Shown piece by piece: positions 1 through 7,657 of a stretch of 13,205 nt of DNA; within the stretch, counting starts at the first letter, position 1, and the number at the start of each line of letters is the position of its first letter. Source of the stretch: an uncultured Ruminococcus sp. (lineage in GTDB: Bacteria > Bacillota > Clostridia > Oscillospirales > CAG-272). The position numbers and the translations under genes are program-made. The stretch spans positions 1-13,205 of the forward strand of contig CACZOH010000117.1 of the NCBI GenBank assembly GCA_902782785.1, given 5' to 3'. The notes below the pieces were generated by a model that was not told the DNA's origin, did no database searches, and saw only the letters and a program-made list of their open reading frames with translations.

Positions 1-117
1 TATACGTAACAGCAAGGGGTTTAACGAAGCAGGAGCGGCGAGATGCCGTCCGAAAACGTGGTTCGGATAATTCTCGTTACCCTAAGATAAAAAGTTTTAT
101 TATCTGATATAAAACGG
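1..117. other. Left-edge stretch without an assignable gene
   Basis: No gene can be named here. Two + strand frames are open from the left edge, one stopping with TAA at 68-70 and one with TGA at 105-107. Either could be the tail of an upstream gene, but neither short C-terminus is recognisable. Visible structure is a 6-bp hairpin TCCGAA/TTCGGA (49-54 with 62-67), without a following T-run, and an inverted repeat AGATAA/TTATCT (85-90 with 100-105). The latter lies just upstream of the malQ -35 and could be an operator. That is speculation. Confidence 0.3.
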
Positions 118-146
118 TTGACTTATTTTGCTTTTTATGATAAAAT
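118..146 (+). promoter_or_regulatory. Sigma-A promoter of malQ
   Basis: The -35 box TTGACT (118-123) and the -10 box TAAAAT (141-146) are separated by exactly 17 nt. Transcription should start near 153, giving a 5' leader of about 25 nt that already contains the malQ ribosome binding site. No binding site for a sugar regulator is obvious apart from the small inverted repeat at 85-105. Confidence 0.8.
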
Positions 147-178
147 AAATCCGGAAATACATATACGGAGGCATGGAT

Positions 179-1651
179 ATGAGACAAAGCGGCGTACTTC
201 TTCACGTTACATCGCTGCCGTCGGACGGCGGGATAGGGACGCTCGGAAAAGCGGCGTATGAATTTGTGGATTTTGTAAAAGATTCCGGAATGACGATATG
301 GCAGATGCTGCCGCTCGGTCCCACGGGCTACGCGGAATCACCGTATCAAAGCTGTTCGACGTTTGCGGGCAATCAGCTCGTCGTCGACTTTCCGTCGCTC
401 GAGGAGGACGGTCTTCTGCCGAAAGGCGCGTACGTCCCGCTTGAAATAAAGCCCGACGTGGATTTTGACGCGGTAAAGGAACAGCACGGGAAACTGATGA
501 AGCTTTCTTTTGAATCGTCGTTTGAGAATCTGCACGGCGAGATAGAGGCTTTCAAAAAAAGTCACGAATGGGTGTCCGATTACGGGCTTTTCCGCGCGAT
601 AAAGGCGAAATACAACGAAAATTCGTGGATGGAATGGCCTGACCAAAAGATCCGTCTGAGAGATGCGGAGACCGTGGAAAAGTATAAAGCGGAGTTGAAA
701 GACGAGATAAACTTCTATATATACGAGCAGTATCTGTTTTTCAGACAGTGGACGAAGCTCCACGAATACGCGAAAAGCAACGGCGTCATGCTGATGGGCG
801 ATATGCCGATATACGTATCGGAGGATTCCGCCGACGTATGGCTGAATCCCGATATGTTCGAGCTTGACGAAGAATGCAGACCCGTACGCGTGGCGGGCGT
901 GCCGCCGGATTATTTTTCCGTAAACGGCCAGCGCTGGGGCAATCCGTTATACGCCTGGGACAAGCACGAGGCGGCGGGATATTCGTGGTGGATAAGCAGA
1001 TTGAGAGCTCTCGGCGAAATGTTCGATATTTTAAGGATAGACCACTTTATAGGCTTTGCAAACTACTACGCCATACCCGCAAGCGAGCCGACGGCTCTCG
1101 TCGGAAAATACGAGGCAGGTCCCGGCAAAAAGCTGTTTGACAAAATAAAGGAAGAGCTGCCGGAGCTTAAGATAGTCGCGGAAGATCTCGGCGTCGTGAA
1201 TCAGACGGTGCGCGACCTGCTCTCATACTGCGGATACCCGGGAATGAAGGTCTTACAGTTCGCTTTTGACGGCGAGGTCAGCGGAGAACTGCCCGAAACG
1301 CATACGAAGAACTGCTTTGTTTACACCGGCACGCACGACAACAACACGACGCTCGGCTGGTGGAGAGGCGCATCTTCCGAGGTAAGGGAAAGAGCGAGAA
1401 AAGCGCTCGGTATGAAGGACGACGAAGACGGAATAACGGAACATATGCTTGAAGCGGCGTTCACCGCGGAAGCGGACACGGCGGTCGTCCCGATGCAGGA
1501 TCTGCTCGACTTGGGCGAGGAATGCCGTATGAACACGCCCGGCACCGTCGGCTGCAACTGGACGTGGCGTATGCTCCCCGCGGATTTGGGCGTACTTTCA
1601 GAAAAAGTCCGTATGCTGAACATACTGGGCAACAGAGGAAAGTTTTTCTGA
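179..1651 (+). CDS. malQ: 4-alpha-glucanotransferase (amylomaltase, GH77)
   Basis: This cytoplasmic disproportionating enzyme transfers 4-alpha-glucan segments between maltodextrins and releases glucose, in glycogen or maltodextrin metabolism. The protein has 490 residues, the usual length for short bacterial MalQ. It opens with the family N-terminus MRQSGVLLHVTSLP. GH77 active-site motifs are present in order: the nucleophile D288 in LRIDHF, the acid/base E335 in VAEDLG, and D387 in GTHDNN. I chose ATG 179 over ATG 173. GGAGG at 167-171 is 7 nt from the former but only 1 nt from the latter, and family members start MRQSG. The residue after RIDHF is Ile291, where Arg is more usual. The gene has its own promoter, is monocistronic as far as visible, and converges on the aromatic operon. 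No other glycogen gene lies in the window. Confidence 0.96.
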   Translation: MRQSGVLLHVTSLPSDGGIGTLGKAAYEFVDFVKDSGMTIWQMLPLGPTGYAESPYQSCSTFAGNQLVVDFPSLEEDGLLPKGAYVPLEIKPDVDFDAVKEQHGKLMKLSFESSFENLHGEIEAFKKSHEWVSDYGLFRAIKAKYNENSWMEWPDQKIRLRDAETVEKYKAELKDEINFYIYEQYLFFRQWTKLHEYAKSNGVMLMGDMPIYVSEDSADVWLNPDMFELDEECRPVRVAGVPPDYFSVNGQRWGNPLYAWDKHEAAGYSWWISRLRALGEMFDILRIDHFIGFANYYAIPASEPTALVGKYEAGPGKKLFDKIKEELPELKIVAEDLGVVNQTVRDLLSYCGYPGMKVLQFAFDGEVSGELPETHTKNCFVYTGTHDNNTTLGWWRGASSEVRERARKALGMKDDEDGITEHMLEAAFTAEADTAVVPMQDLLDLGEECRMNTPGTVGCNWTWRMLPADLGVLSEKVRMLNILGNRGKFF

Positions 1652-1660
1652 TATCGGACG

Positions 1661-1720
1661 CGATAAACTCCTTCAGTCGCCTCCGGCGACAGCTCCCACA
1701 AAGAGAGAGCCGAGTGCGGG
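1661..1720. repeat. Degenerate double-hairpin palindromic element
   Basis: Just after malQ is a perfect hairpin GTCGCC-TCC-GGCGAC (1676-1690). It is directly followed by a decayed second stem, AGCTCCC (1691-1697) facing GAGAGCC (1705-1711). The order 'CTTCAGTCGCC, GGCGACAGCTCCC, GAGCC' resembles a palindromic unit I remember as dispersed in intergenic DNA of gut Clostridia, normally with a perfect second stem. The hairpins are visible; the family assignment is from memory and is an inference from one copy. Confidence 0.4.
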
Positions 1721-1755
1721 AAGAAGTTTTATAAAAAGATTTTGTCAGCAAATTG

Positions 1756-1782
1756 AAAAAAGAGCCCGAGTGGCTCTTTTTT
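1756..1782. terminator. Bidirectional rho-independent terminator
   Basis: A perfect 11-bp stem, AAAAAAGAGCC (1756-1766) with GGCTCTTTTTT (1772-1782), encloses a 5-nt loop. A GC-rich core flanked by an A-run and a T-run serves both strands. It lies 26 nt past the DAHP synthase stop and 104 nt past the malQ stop, so it ends both convergent transcription units. Confidence 0.9.
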
Positions 1783-1808
1783 GTATGCGCTTCGGACCGC
1801 GCCGGGCG

Positions 1809-2837
1809 TCACAGGCTGTCCGCCAGCTGATATATCAGATCCTCCGTATCGTTCCAGCCGAGGCACGGATCGGTTATCGACTTGCCGTAAACGCCGCCGC
1901 CAACGCTCTGGCTCCCCTCCTCTATATAGCTTTCTATCATAAGCCCTTTTACTATGCTCTTTATATCCGCCGAGCATTTGCAGGAGTGGAGCACCTCGTT
2001 CGCTATCCTTTTCTGTTCGCGGAAGTTTTTGTTTGAGTTGGCGTGATTCGTATCTATCAGTACGGCGGGATTTATAAGTCCCTTTTCCATATACATATTA
2101 TACAAAAGTATAAGGTCCTCATAATGATAGTTAGGCAGAGACTGTCCGTGCTTGTTCATATACCCGCGCAGTATGGCGTGGGCGTATTTGTTCCCCGTGC
2201 TTTCCACCTCCCAGCCTCTGTAAATAAAGGCGTGGGGATGCTGTGCGGCGGTTATGGAATTCAGCATAACGGACAAATCGCCGCCCGTCGGGTTTTTCAT
2301 GCCGACGGGTATGTCAAGTCCGCTTGCGGTCAGTCTGTGCTGCTGATCCTCCACACTTCGCGCGCCGACCGCCACGTACGAGAGCAGATCCGACAGATAA
2401 CGGTGATTTTCAGTATAAAGCATCTCGTCCGCGGAGGAAAGTCCCGTCTCCGAAAGGACGCGCATATGTACCTGCCTTATGGCGATTATGCCTTTCAGAA
2501 GATCGGAGCCCTTTGTGGGGTCGGGCTGATGAAGCATGCCCTTGTATCCGTCGCCCAGCGTACGCGGCTTGTTGGTATAGATCCGCGGTATGATTATTAT
2601 TTTGTCCGCTACCTTGTCCTGCACTTTTTTCAGGCGGCATACGTAATCGAGCACGGGCTCCTCGGAGTCCGCGGAGCAGGGACCTATGACGAGGATGAAT
2701 TTGTCGCTTCTGCCGTCAAACACGGCTTTTATCTCTTCGTCGCGCTCTTTTTTTATTTTTGCAAGCTCGTCCGTAACGGGGTACATACCCTTTATCTCCT
2801 GCGGGATCGGAAGCTTGCGCTTGAACATCATATTCAT
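1809..2837 (-). CDS. aroF: Class I 3-deoxy-7-phosphoheptulonate (DAHP) synthase
   Basis: DAHP synthase condenses phosphoenolpyruvate with erythrose-4-phosphate, the entry step of the shikimate pathway. At 342 residues it matches the E. coli AroF/G/H type (about 350). Visible motifs are IGPCSADSEE (51-60), the PRIYTNKPRT PEP-site stretch (84-93), GARSVEDQQHR (158-168), PVGMKNPTGG, IDTNHANSNK and a C-terminus with YGKSITDPCLGW. The expected metal ligands are C54, H265, E302 and D323. It is the last gene of the operon although it encodes the first step. It starts 3 nt after the tyrA stop, with AGAGGA as a plausible ribosome binding site. Met3 and Met4 are alternative starts that would hardly change the protein. 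Which amino acid inhibits it cannot be read from sequence, so the symbol aroF (rather than aroG or aroH) is by convention. Confidence 0.95.
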   Translation of the reverse strand: MNMMFKRKLPIPQEIKGMYPVTDELAKIKKERDEEIKAVFDGRSDKFILVIGPCSADSEEPVLDYVCRLKKVQDKVADKIIIIPRIYTNKPRTLGDGYKGMLHQPDPTKGSDLLKGIIAIRQVHMRVLSETGLSSADEMLYTENHRYLSDLLSYVAVGARSVEDQQHRLTASGLDIPVGMKNPTGGDLSVMLNSITAAQHPHAFIYRGWEVESTGNKYAHAILRGYMNKHGQSLPNYHYEDLILLYNMYMEKGLINPAVLIDTNHANSNKNFREQKRIANEVLHSCKCSADIKSIVKGLMIESYIEEGSQSVGGGVYGKSITDPCLGWNDTEDLIYQLADSL

Positions 2838-2840
2838 TTT

Positions 2841-3710
2841 TTAATCCTCTGTCATCTTCGTTTTATCGAACGCCGCGCGGCGCTCCGTAGACATCCTCAT
2901 CATTTCCTTGAGCTTTTCCGTATTATCGTCCGCTATATACGTGCGCAGGCGGTAAAGCTCGCCCGAAAACTGGTCTATCATGGATATGAGCGGTTTTTTG
3001 TTCAGCAAAAACAATTCCGTCCACATATCCTCGTTTATGCGGGCGATACGCGTCAGGTCGCGGAAGGAGTCGCCCGTGTATTCCTTGAGCTTCGGCACGT
3101 CGCTGCTCGTCATGAGAGATATGGCGATGCAGTGCGTGAGCTGAGACAGATACGCGATCATCATATCGTGATCCTCGGGCGTAAGCTCCGCGACGTGAGC
3201 GAAGCCGAGCGTGTGTCCGAGATCCTTGCAAAGCCTTACGGCTTCCTCCGTATTTTTATCGGTCGGAGTGACTATATAGTTTGCGCCGTTGAATATCCTG
3301 TCGTCGCTGTTCTGTACGCCGTATACCTCGCGCCCCGCCATGGGGTGAGCGGCTATAAATTCGACTCCTTCCGGAAGAAGCGACTGAATTTTATCGACGA
3401 TACAGGATTTTACGCCGGTCACGTCAGTCAGGACCGCGCCTTTTTTGAAGTATTTGCCGTAGCTTTCCACCCATTCGACGAATACGTGCGGATAAAGCGC
3501 GAAGACCGCAAGGTCCGCCCATCCTATAAGCTCCGGCTCCGGCGCCGTCGTCCCGTAAGATATCATCCCCTCCGAGAGCGCAAAATCAACGGACGACTGA
3601 GAGCGCGTTATGCACTTTACGTCAAAGCCCTTTTTGGTAAGCGCCTTTGCGTAGCTTCCGCCGAGAAGTCCCATTCCGATTATAAGTATATTCGTATTCT
3701 TATCAAGCAT
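2841..3710 (-). CDS. tyrA: Prephenate dehydrogenase
   Basis: Oxidative decarboxylation of prephenate to 4-hydroxyphenylpyruvate, the committed step to tyrosine. The 289-residue protein starts with a Rossmann dinucleotide-binding motif IIGMGLLGGSYAKAL (10-24), followed by the LTDVTGVKS strand, AAHPMAGRE (120-128) and the helical substrate/dimer region with LTHCIAISLM (H193). These identify the family. There is no N-terminal chorismate mutase and no room for a C-terminal ACT domain, so it looks like a minimal monofunctional enzyme, probably without a built-in tyrosine-sensing ACT domain. The GAGG ribosome binding site lies at the 3' end of aroA, 4 nt separate the genes, and DAHP synthase follows after 3 nt. 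NAD versus NADP preference is not determined. Confidence 0.94.
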   Translation of the reverse strand: MLDKNTNILIIGMGLLGGSYAKALTKKGFDVKCITRSQSSVDFALSEGMISYGTTAPEPELIGWADLAVFALYPHVFVEWVESYGKYFKKGAVLTDVTGVKSCIVDKIQSLLPEGVEFIAAHPMAGREVYGVQNSDDRIFNGANYIVTPTDKNTEEAVRLCKDLGHTLGFAHVAELTPEDHDMMIAYLSQLTHCIAISLMTSSDVPKLKEYTGDSFRDLTRIARINEDMWTELFLLNKKPLISMIDQFSGELYRLRTYIADDNTEKLKEMMRMSTERRAAFDKTKMTED

Positions 3711-3714
3711 TTTT

Positions 3715-4905
3715 TTACCTCAGCGATATTTTTATTCCGAGCGACGACAAGTCGGAAAAGAAACCTGGATAGCTTTTGCCGACCGCCTCCGCGCCCTCTA
3801 TCTCTCCGCCCGTGAGCGTAAGCAGACACGCGCACGCCATTACGATCCTGTGATCGTTGTGACCGTTTATCGCCGCCTCCGGCTTTTTTATGCCGTGCCC
3901 GACGGTTATCGTACCGTCTTTTTCGGTTACTCCGACGCCGAATTTGTCAAGCTCTTTTGCCATCGCGGCGCCTCTGTCACTTTCCTTTATCCTGAGTCTC
4001 GACGCGCCGGTGAGCGTGCAGCCGTGATTTGCCGCGGCGACCGCCATAAGTATCGGAGCGTTGTCGGGACAGTCGTTCACGTCTGTTTCCGCGTATCCGT
4101 TTTTAAGCGCTTCAAGCTGTTTTACTATCACCCGGTCGCCCTGCAGACTGTTTTCGTTCAGGCCGGTGACGTCCACGTCGCCGCCGAGCGTGTTCAGGGC
4201 GCAGAGGAACGCGCCGTTTGACCAGTCCCCTTCCGCGGTGACGTCCGCGGGTCTGTATCCGCCGCCCTTGATTCTTATCGTAAGATCGTCGTCATATTCG
4301 ACGGATACGCCGAAATCCGCCATTACCGACGCGGTTATATCCACGTACGGACGGCTGACGAACGGCGGTCTGACGTGAATGACGCAGTCTTTTCCGGAAA
4401 GCGGCGCGGCGAGCATAAGTCCGGTTATGAACTGGCTCGATACGGCGCCCGATACCGTGACCTCCGACAGATCGAGTTTGCCTTTCACGCGTATATATTC
4501 TTCCGTCTGCTCAAACGCGACGTTCTGCGAGGCGCAGAGTTCTTTATATACGTCAAACGGTCTCTGCATAAGTCTTCCGTCGCCGTAAAACGTGTATTCG
4601 CCGCCCGAAGCGAGGCAAACGGGTATGAAAAATCTTACCGTGCTTCCGCTCTGGCGGCAGAAAAGCTCGTTTTTCGTTTCGATGCCGCGTTTTATATACA
4701 AAGCGTCGTTTTCCTGTCTCACGTCGGCGCCGAGCGCGCGGGCGCAGTCTATGCTCGCCATGATATCGTCGCTTTGGCAGACGTTTCGCACGACGCTTTC
4801 GCCTTCGCAGAGCGCCGCGCAGATTATCTGACGGTGAACGAAGCTTTTTGACGGCGGCGCCTTTATTTGTCCGCGCGCCGTTCCTTTTTCAATCCTTGCC
4901 GTCAT
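3715..4905 (-). CDS. aroA: 3-phosphoshikimate 1-carboxyvinyltransferase (EPSP synthase)
   Basis: Transfers the enolpyruvyl group of PEP to shikimate-3-phosphate, the sixth shikimate step. The protein has 396 residues, somewhat shorter than E. coli AroA (427). Visible motifs are PPSKSFVHRQ (17-26, with K20 and R25), QSGSTVRFF (85-93, the counterpart of NAGTAMR), GDGRLMQRP (108-116), SSQFITGLML (156-165), EGDWSNGAF, NDCPDNAP around D281, RIKESDR (305-311) and HNDHRIVMA (349-357). The start codon overlaps the end of aroQ by 17 nt, which suggests translational coupling; only a weak ribosome binding site precedes it. The family is certain. Its class and glyphosate sensitivity cannot be settled by eye, because the QSGSTVR loop differs from the textbook class I motif. 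Confidence 0.96.
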   Translation of the reverse strand: MTARIEKGTARGQIKAPPSKSFVHRQIICAALCEGESVVRNVCQSDDIMASIDCARALGADVRQENDALYIKRGIETKNELFCRQSGSTVRFFIPVCLASGGEYTFYGDGRLMQRPFDVYKELCASQNVAFEQTEEYIRVKGKLDLSEVTVSGAVSSQFITGLMLAAPLSGKDCVIHVRPPFVSRPYVDITASVMADFGVSVEYDDDLTIRIKGGGYRPADVTAEGDWSNGAFLCALNTLGGDVDVTGLNENSLQGDRVIVKQLEALKNGYAETDVNDCPDNAPILMAVAAANHGCTLTGASRLRIKESDRGAAMAKELDKFGVGVTEKDGTITVGHGIKKPEAAINGHNDHRIVMACACLLTLTGGEIEGAEAVGKSYPGFFSDLSSLGIKISLR

Positions 4906-5323
4906 TTCTCAGATACTCTATCGCTTTGATATATCCGTCAAAGCCTATGCCCTTTACCGTTTTTTCCGCGTAGAGCCCGACGTAGCTTATCCGGCGGAAT
5001 TCCTCTCTTTTGTCCACGTCGGAAATATGCACCTCAACCGTGCGGATACCCACGGCCTTCAGCGCGTCAAGTATCGCCACGCTCGTATGCGTATAAGCGG
5101 CGGGATTTATGACTATGCCGTCAAAGACGCCGTACGCCGCCTGTATTTTATCCACGATGTCTCCCTCGTGATTCGACTGGTATATCTCGACCGTCACGCC
5201 CTGCTTTTCACAGTGATCATATATGGTCTTTTCAAGCTCCGCGTACGTTCTTTTGCCGTAAATACCGGGCTCTCTTATGCCGAGCATATTGAGGCTCGGA
5301 CCGTTTATCACAAGTATTTTCAT
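4889..5323 (-). CDS. aroQ: Type II 3-dehydroquinate dehydratase
   Basis: Dehydrates 3-dehydroquinate to 3-dehydroshikimate, the third shikimate step; type II enzymes are small dodecameric proteins. The 144 residues match the usual length of about 145-150. Signature motifs are the N-terminal ILVINGPSLNMLG, GIYGKRTY with catalytic Y22, YQSNHEGD, INPAAYTHTS (72-81, N73) and EVHISDVDKREEFR (97-110, H99). The stretch after REEFR (RISYVGLYAEK) departs from the common type II pattern but keeps the length. The start codon overlaps the aroEK stop as ATGA; aroA overlaps its 3' end. Of its 17 Ile codons, 12 are AUA. Confidence 0.95.
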   Translation of the reverse strand: MKILVINGPSLNMLGIREPGIYGKRTYAELEKTIYDHCEKQGVTVEIYQSNHEGDIVDKIQAAYGVFDGIVINPAAYTHTSVAILDALKAVGIRTVEVHISDVDKREEFRRISYVGLYAEKTVKGIGFDGYIKAIEYLRNDGKD

Positions 5324-6561
5324 ATCCTTGATTTCCTTTGCAGGGTTATTATCTTCTCCGCCGCTTTTTCCGGCGCGTCGTTGTTCAGTATCCTGTGATC
5401 GCAGGCGGCTCTGTATTTGTTCTTTCGCTCCGCGTATCTTTTCGCAAGCTCCTCTCTGCTGCTTGAAAGCGGCCGCGTATCGTCCGCCTGCAAAAGCGAC
5501 AGACGGCGGTCAAGATAGTATATCACGCCGTTTTCGCGAAGGGCGCGTACGTTTTCCTTGCGCAGGACCGCGCCGCCGCCCGTGGCGACGACCGCGCCTC
5601 TGACGTCCTTCAAACATTCCTTTATCGTTTGCGCCTCGATCTCTCTGAACCTTCCTTCTCCGTATTCTCTTATAAACGAAGCTATATCGCCCGTTTTCTT
5701 TGATATTTCCGCGTCGGTATCTATAAACGGCTTGCCCGTCATTTCCGATATAATCCCTCCGACGGTCGTTTTTCCGGAATACGGCATACCAATGAGGACC
5801 GTGTTTTCCGTTTTATCGCAAAGGCTTTTGTATATCCTTTCCGTCTCTCCGCGTGATACCTTTTCTCCCGTGAAAAGCTCTGCCGACGCCATAGCCTGAG
5901 ATACGAGCATATAAAGCCCGTTTGCGTGCGGTATCCCCGCTTCCCTGCAGTCAAGCAGCAGTTTTGTGTAAAGCGGGTTGAATATAACGTCGATCACGCC
6001 GGACAGATTTTTGAATTTCTTTATATCTATCGCGGCGGCGCCCGTGTTCGGGTACATGCCGCAGGGAGTCGTGTTTATTATATAATCCGCTTCTATTCCG
6101 CATGCCGTATCATAATCTATCTGATCCGCGGCGGGCGTTCTGCTTGCGACAAAGATCTTTTTCGCGCAAAGATCCGAGCAAACGGTAAACACGGTCTTTG
6201 ACGTGCCGCCCGTGCCGAGAATAAGCACGTTTTTGCCGCTTATCTCAAATCCGGCGCGCAAAAGAGTCTGTCTGAAGCCCGTGTAATCGGTATTGTAGCC
6301 GTAAAGCTTTCCGTTTCTGTTGACTATCGTGTTCACCGCGCCGATGCGCTTCGCGTCGGGACTTATGAAATCAAGATACGGCATAACGAAGCTTTTATAA
6401 GGGATCGTGACGTTCAGACCGTCGAATTTTCTGCTCTTCAAAAGCTCCGCCGCGGAGTTTTCCGGCATCGGCATAAGGTCGTAGTCGTACCTTTTGAGCA
6501 TCTCGTGTATTATTTTGGAATAGCTGTGTCCGAGCTTTTCTGCTATCAGACCGTATTTCAT
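5320..6561 (-). CDS. aroE: Shikimate dehydrogenase - shikimate kinase fusion
   Basis: One 413-residue reading frame carries two consecutive pathway enzymes. Residues 1 to about 250 are shikimate dehydrogenase (AroE): GHSYSK (11-16), NVTIPYK (50-56, catalytic K56), GAVNTI, GYNTDYTGF (D92), the nucleotide-binding loop ILGTGGTSKT (114-123) and INTTPCGMYPN. Residues from about 253 to the end are shikimate kinase (AroK): P-loop GMPYSGKT (258-265), IDTDAEI for Mg and shikimate, the FREIE motif, ATGGGAV, DDTRPL, and the lid and C-terminal arginines RYAERKNKYR. Both halves keep their catalytic residues, so a bifunctional cytoplasmic enzyme for steps 4 and 5 is expected. The kinase half is about 160 residues, close to stand-alone AroK. 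The ribosome binding site GGAG lies 8 nt before the start, 4 nt separate it from aroC, and ATGA overlap leads to aroQ. No stop or frameshift lies at the domain border. Confidence 0.95.
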   Translation of the reverse strand: MKYGLIAEKLGHSYSKIIHEMLKRYDYDLMPMPENSAAELLKSRKFDGLNVTIPYKSFVMPYLDFISPDAKRIGAVNTIVNRNGKLYGYNTDYTGFRQTLLRAGFEISGKNVLILGTGGTSKTVFTVCSDLCAKKIFVASRTPAADQIDYDTACGIEADYIINTTPCGMYPNTGAAAIDIKKFKNLSGVIDVIFNPLYTKLLLDCREAGIPHANGLYMLVSQAMASAELFTGEKVSRGETERIYKSLCDKTENTVLIGMPYSGKTTVGGIISEMTGKPFIDTDAEISKKTGDIASFIREYGEGRFREIEAQTIKECLKDVRGAVVATGGGAVLRKENVRALRENGVIYYLDRRLSLLQADDTRPLSSSREELAKRYAERKNKYRAACDHRILNNDAPEKAAEKIITLQRKSRI

Positions 6562-6565
6562 CGTT

Positions 6566-7657
6566 TTACTCCGTGTATAAATAATCGTCTCCGTAACGCA
6601 CGGTCAGAAGATCCGCAAGCGTGAGCGCGGTGAGCGCGTCCACGACCGCGCGGGCGCGGTGTATTATCATCGGGTCGTGTCTGCCCTTTACCGTGTGGAT
6701 TATGTTTTCTTTTTGCACGAAATCTATCGTCTGCTGAGGTTTGAAAATGGACGGCGTAGGCTTTACTATCGTTTTGAACAGTATGGGCGCACCGTTTGTG
6801 ATTCCGCCGTTCACGCCGCCGTTGTTGTTTTTGTCAAACACTACGTTTCCGTTCTCGTAACGCATCGTATCGCTCGCCTCGCTGCCGAAAACGTTTGCAA
6901 AATCCGCGCCCATTCCGAACGTGACGCCCTTTACCGCGGGCACGGAGAATATCGCGCGCGCAAGCTCACCCTCAACGGTGCCGAAAAACGGTTCTCCGAC
7001 GCCGGCGGGAATGCCGGTCGCCGCCGTCTCAAGCACGCCTCCGAGACTGTCGCCCAGATCGGCGCAGCGCTCCGCCGCAGACCTCATCTGCTCCTCCGCT
7101 TCCTCCATCAGAGTGGGGAACGGTCTGTTGTAAAGAAGCTCAATATCCTCCTCGTAGTTTATAAAGCCTCTGTCTCTTATACTGCAGAGAGAGGATATAT
7201 GCGTGCCTACGGTTATACCCTTTTTCTTAAGCGCCGCGCGCACGACGGCGCACGCGGCGACTATCGCCGCCGTCACTCTGCCGGAGAAATGGCCGCCGCC
7301 TCTGAAATCCTCAAAGCCGTGATATTTCATATAAGCCGTGTAATCGGCGTGACCGGGACGCGCGGGACCGTATTCGTAATCACGGCTCTGCGCGTTCTCG
7401 TTCTTTATGATTATGCAAAGCGGAGTTCCGGTCGTTCTGCCGTTATAAACGCCGCTTATTATCGAAAATTCGTCGCTTTCGCGTCTTTTTGTGGATATTT
7501 TGCCGGACGGACGGCGCATATCGAGAGCGTGGCGTATATCCGCCTCGTCAACGGTTATACCCGGGGCGAGACCGTCGAGCACCGCGCCTATGTGCGTACC
7601 GTGGCTTTCGCCGAAAAGCGTAAGCGTAAGCGCTTCACCTATCGTGTTTTTCGTCAT
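6566..7657 (-). CDS. aroC: Chorismate synthase
   Basis: Makes chorismate from EPSP by 1,4-trans elimination using reduced FMN; the last common step to Phe, Tyr and Trp. The protein has 363 residues, typical of the family (about 350-390). Motifs: TLFGESHG (13-20, H19), DMRRPSG, RPGHADYT (100-107), FRGGGHFSGR (118-127), NNNGGVNGGITNG (277-289) and GRHDPMIIHRA (325-335). The GGGHFSGR form differs from the better-known GGGRASARET, but FMN-binding and substrate residues around it are conserved. It overlaps aroB by 4 nt (ATGA) and is followed after 4 nt by aroEK. No flavin reductase domain is attached, so it must rely on another source of reduced flavin. Confidence 0.97.
   Translation of the reverse strand: MTKNTIGEALTLTLFGESHGTHIGAVLDGLAPGITVDEADIRHALDMRRPSGKISTKRRESDEFSIISGVYNGRTTGTPLCIIIKNENAQSRDYEYGPARPGHADYTAYMKYHGFEDFRGGGHFSGRVTAAIVAACAVVRAALKKKGITVGTHISSLCSIRDRGFINYEEDIELLYNRPFPTLMEEAEEQMRSAAERCADLGDSLGGVLETAATGIPAGVGEPFFGTVEGELARAIFSVPAVKGVTFGMGADFANVFGSEASDTMRYENGNVVFDKNNNGGVNGGITNGAPILFKTIVKPTPSIFKPQQTIDFVQKENIIHTVKGRHDPMIIHRARAVVDALTALTLADLLTVRYGDDYLYTE

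Noticed and set aside
173..178. ATG 173 as the malQ start
   Set aside because: Only 1 nt from the GGAGG ribosome binding site; ATG 179 has 7 nt spacing and the family-typical MRQSG start.
2043..3815. 590-codon open frame on the + strand
   Set aside because: It lies antisense across the DAHP synthase and tyrA genes and the end of aroA, whose motifs are unmistakable. The translation resembles no known protein, and no start site or promoter supports it; it is a codon-bias shadow.
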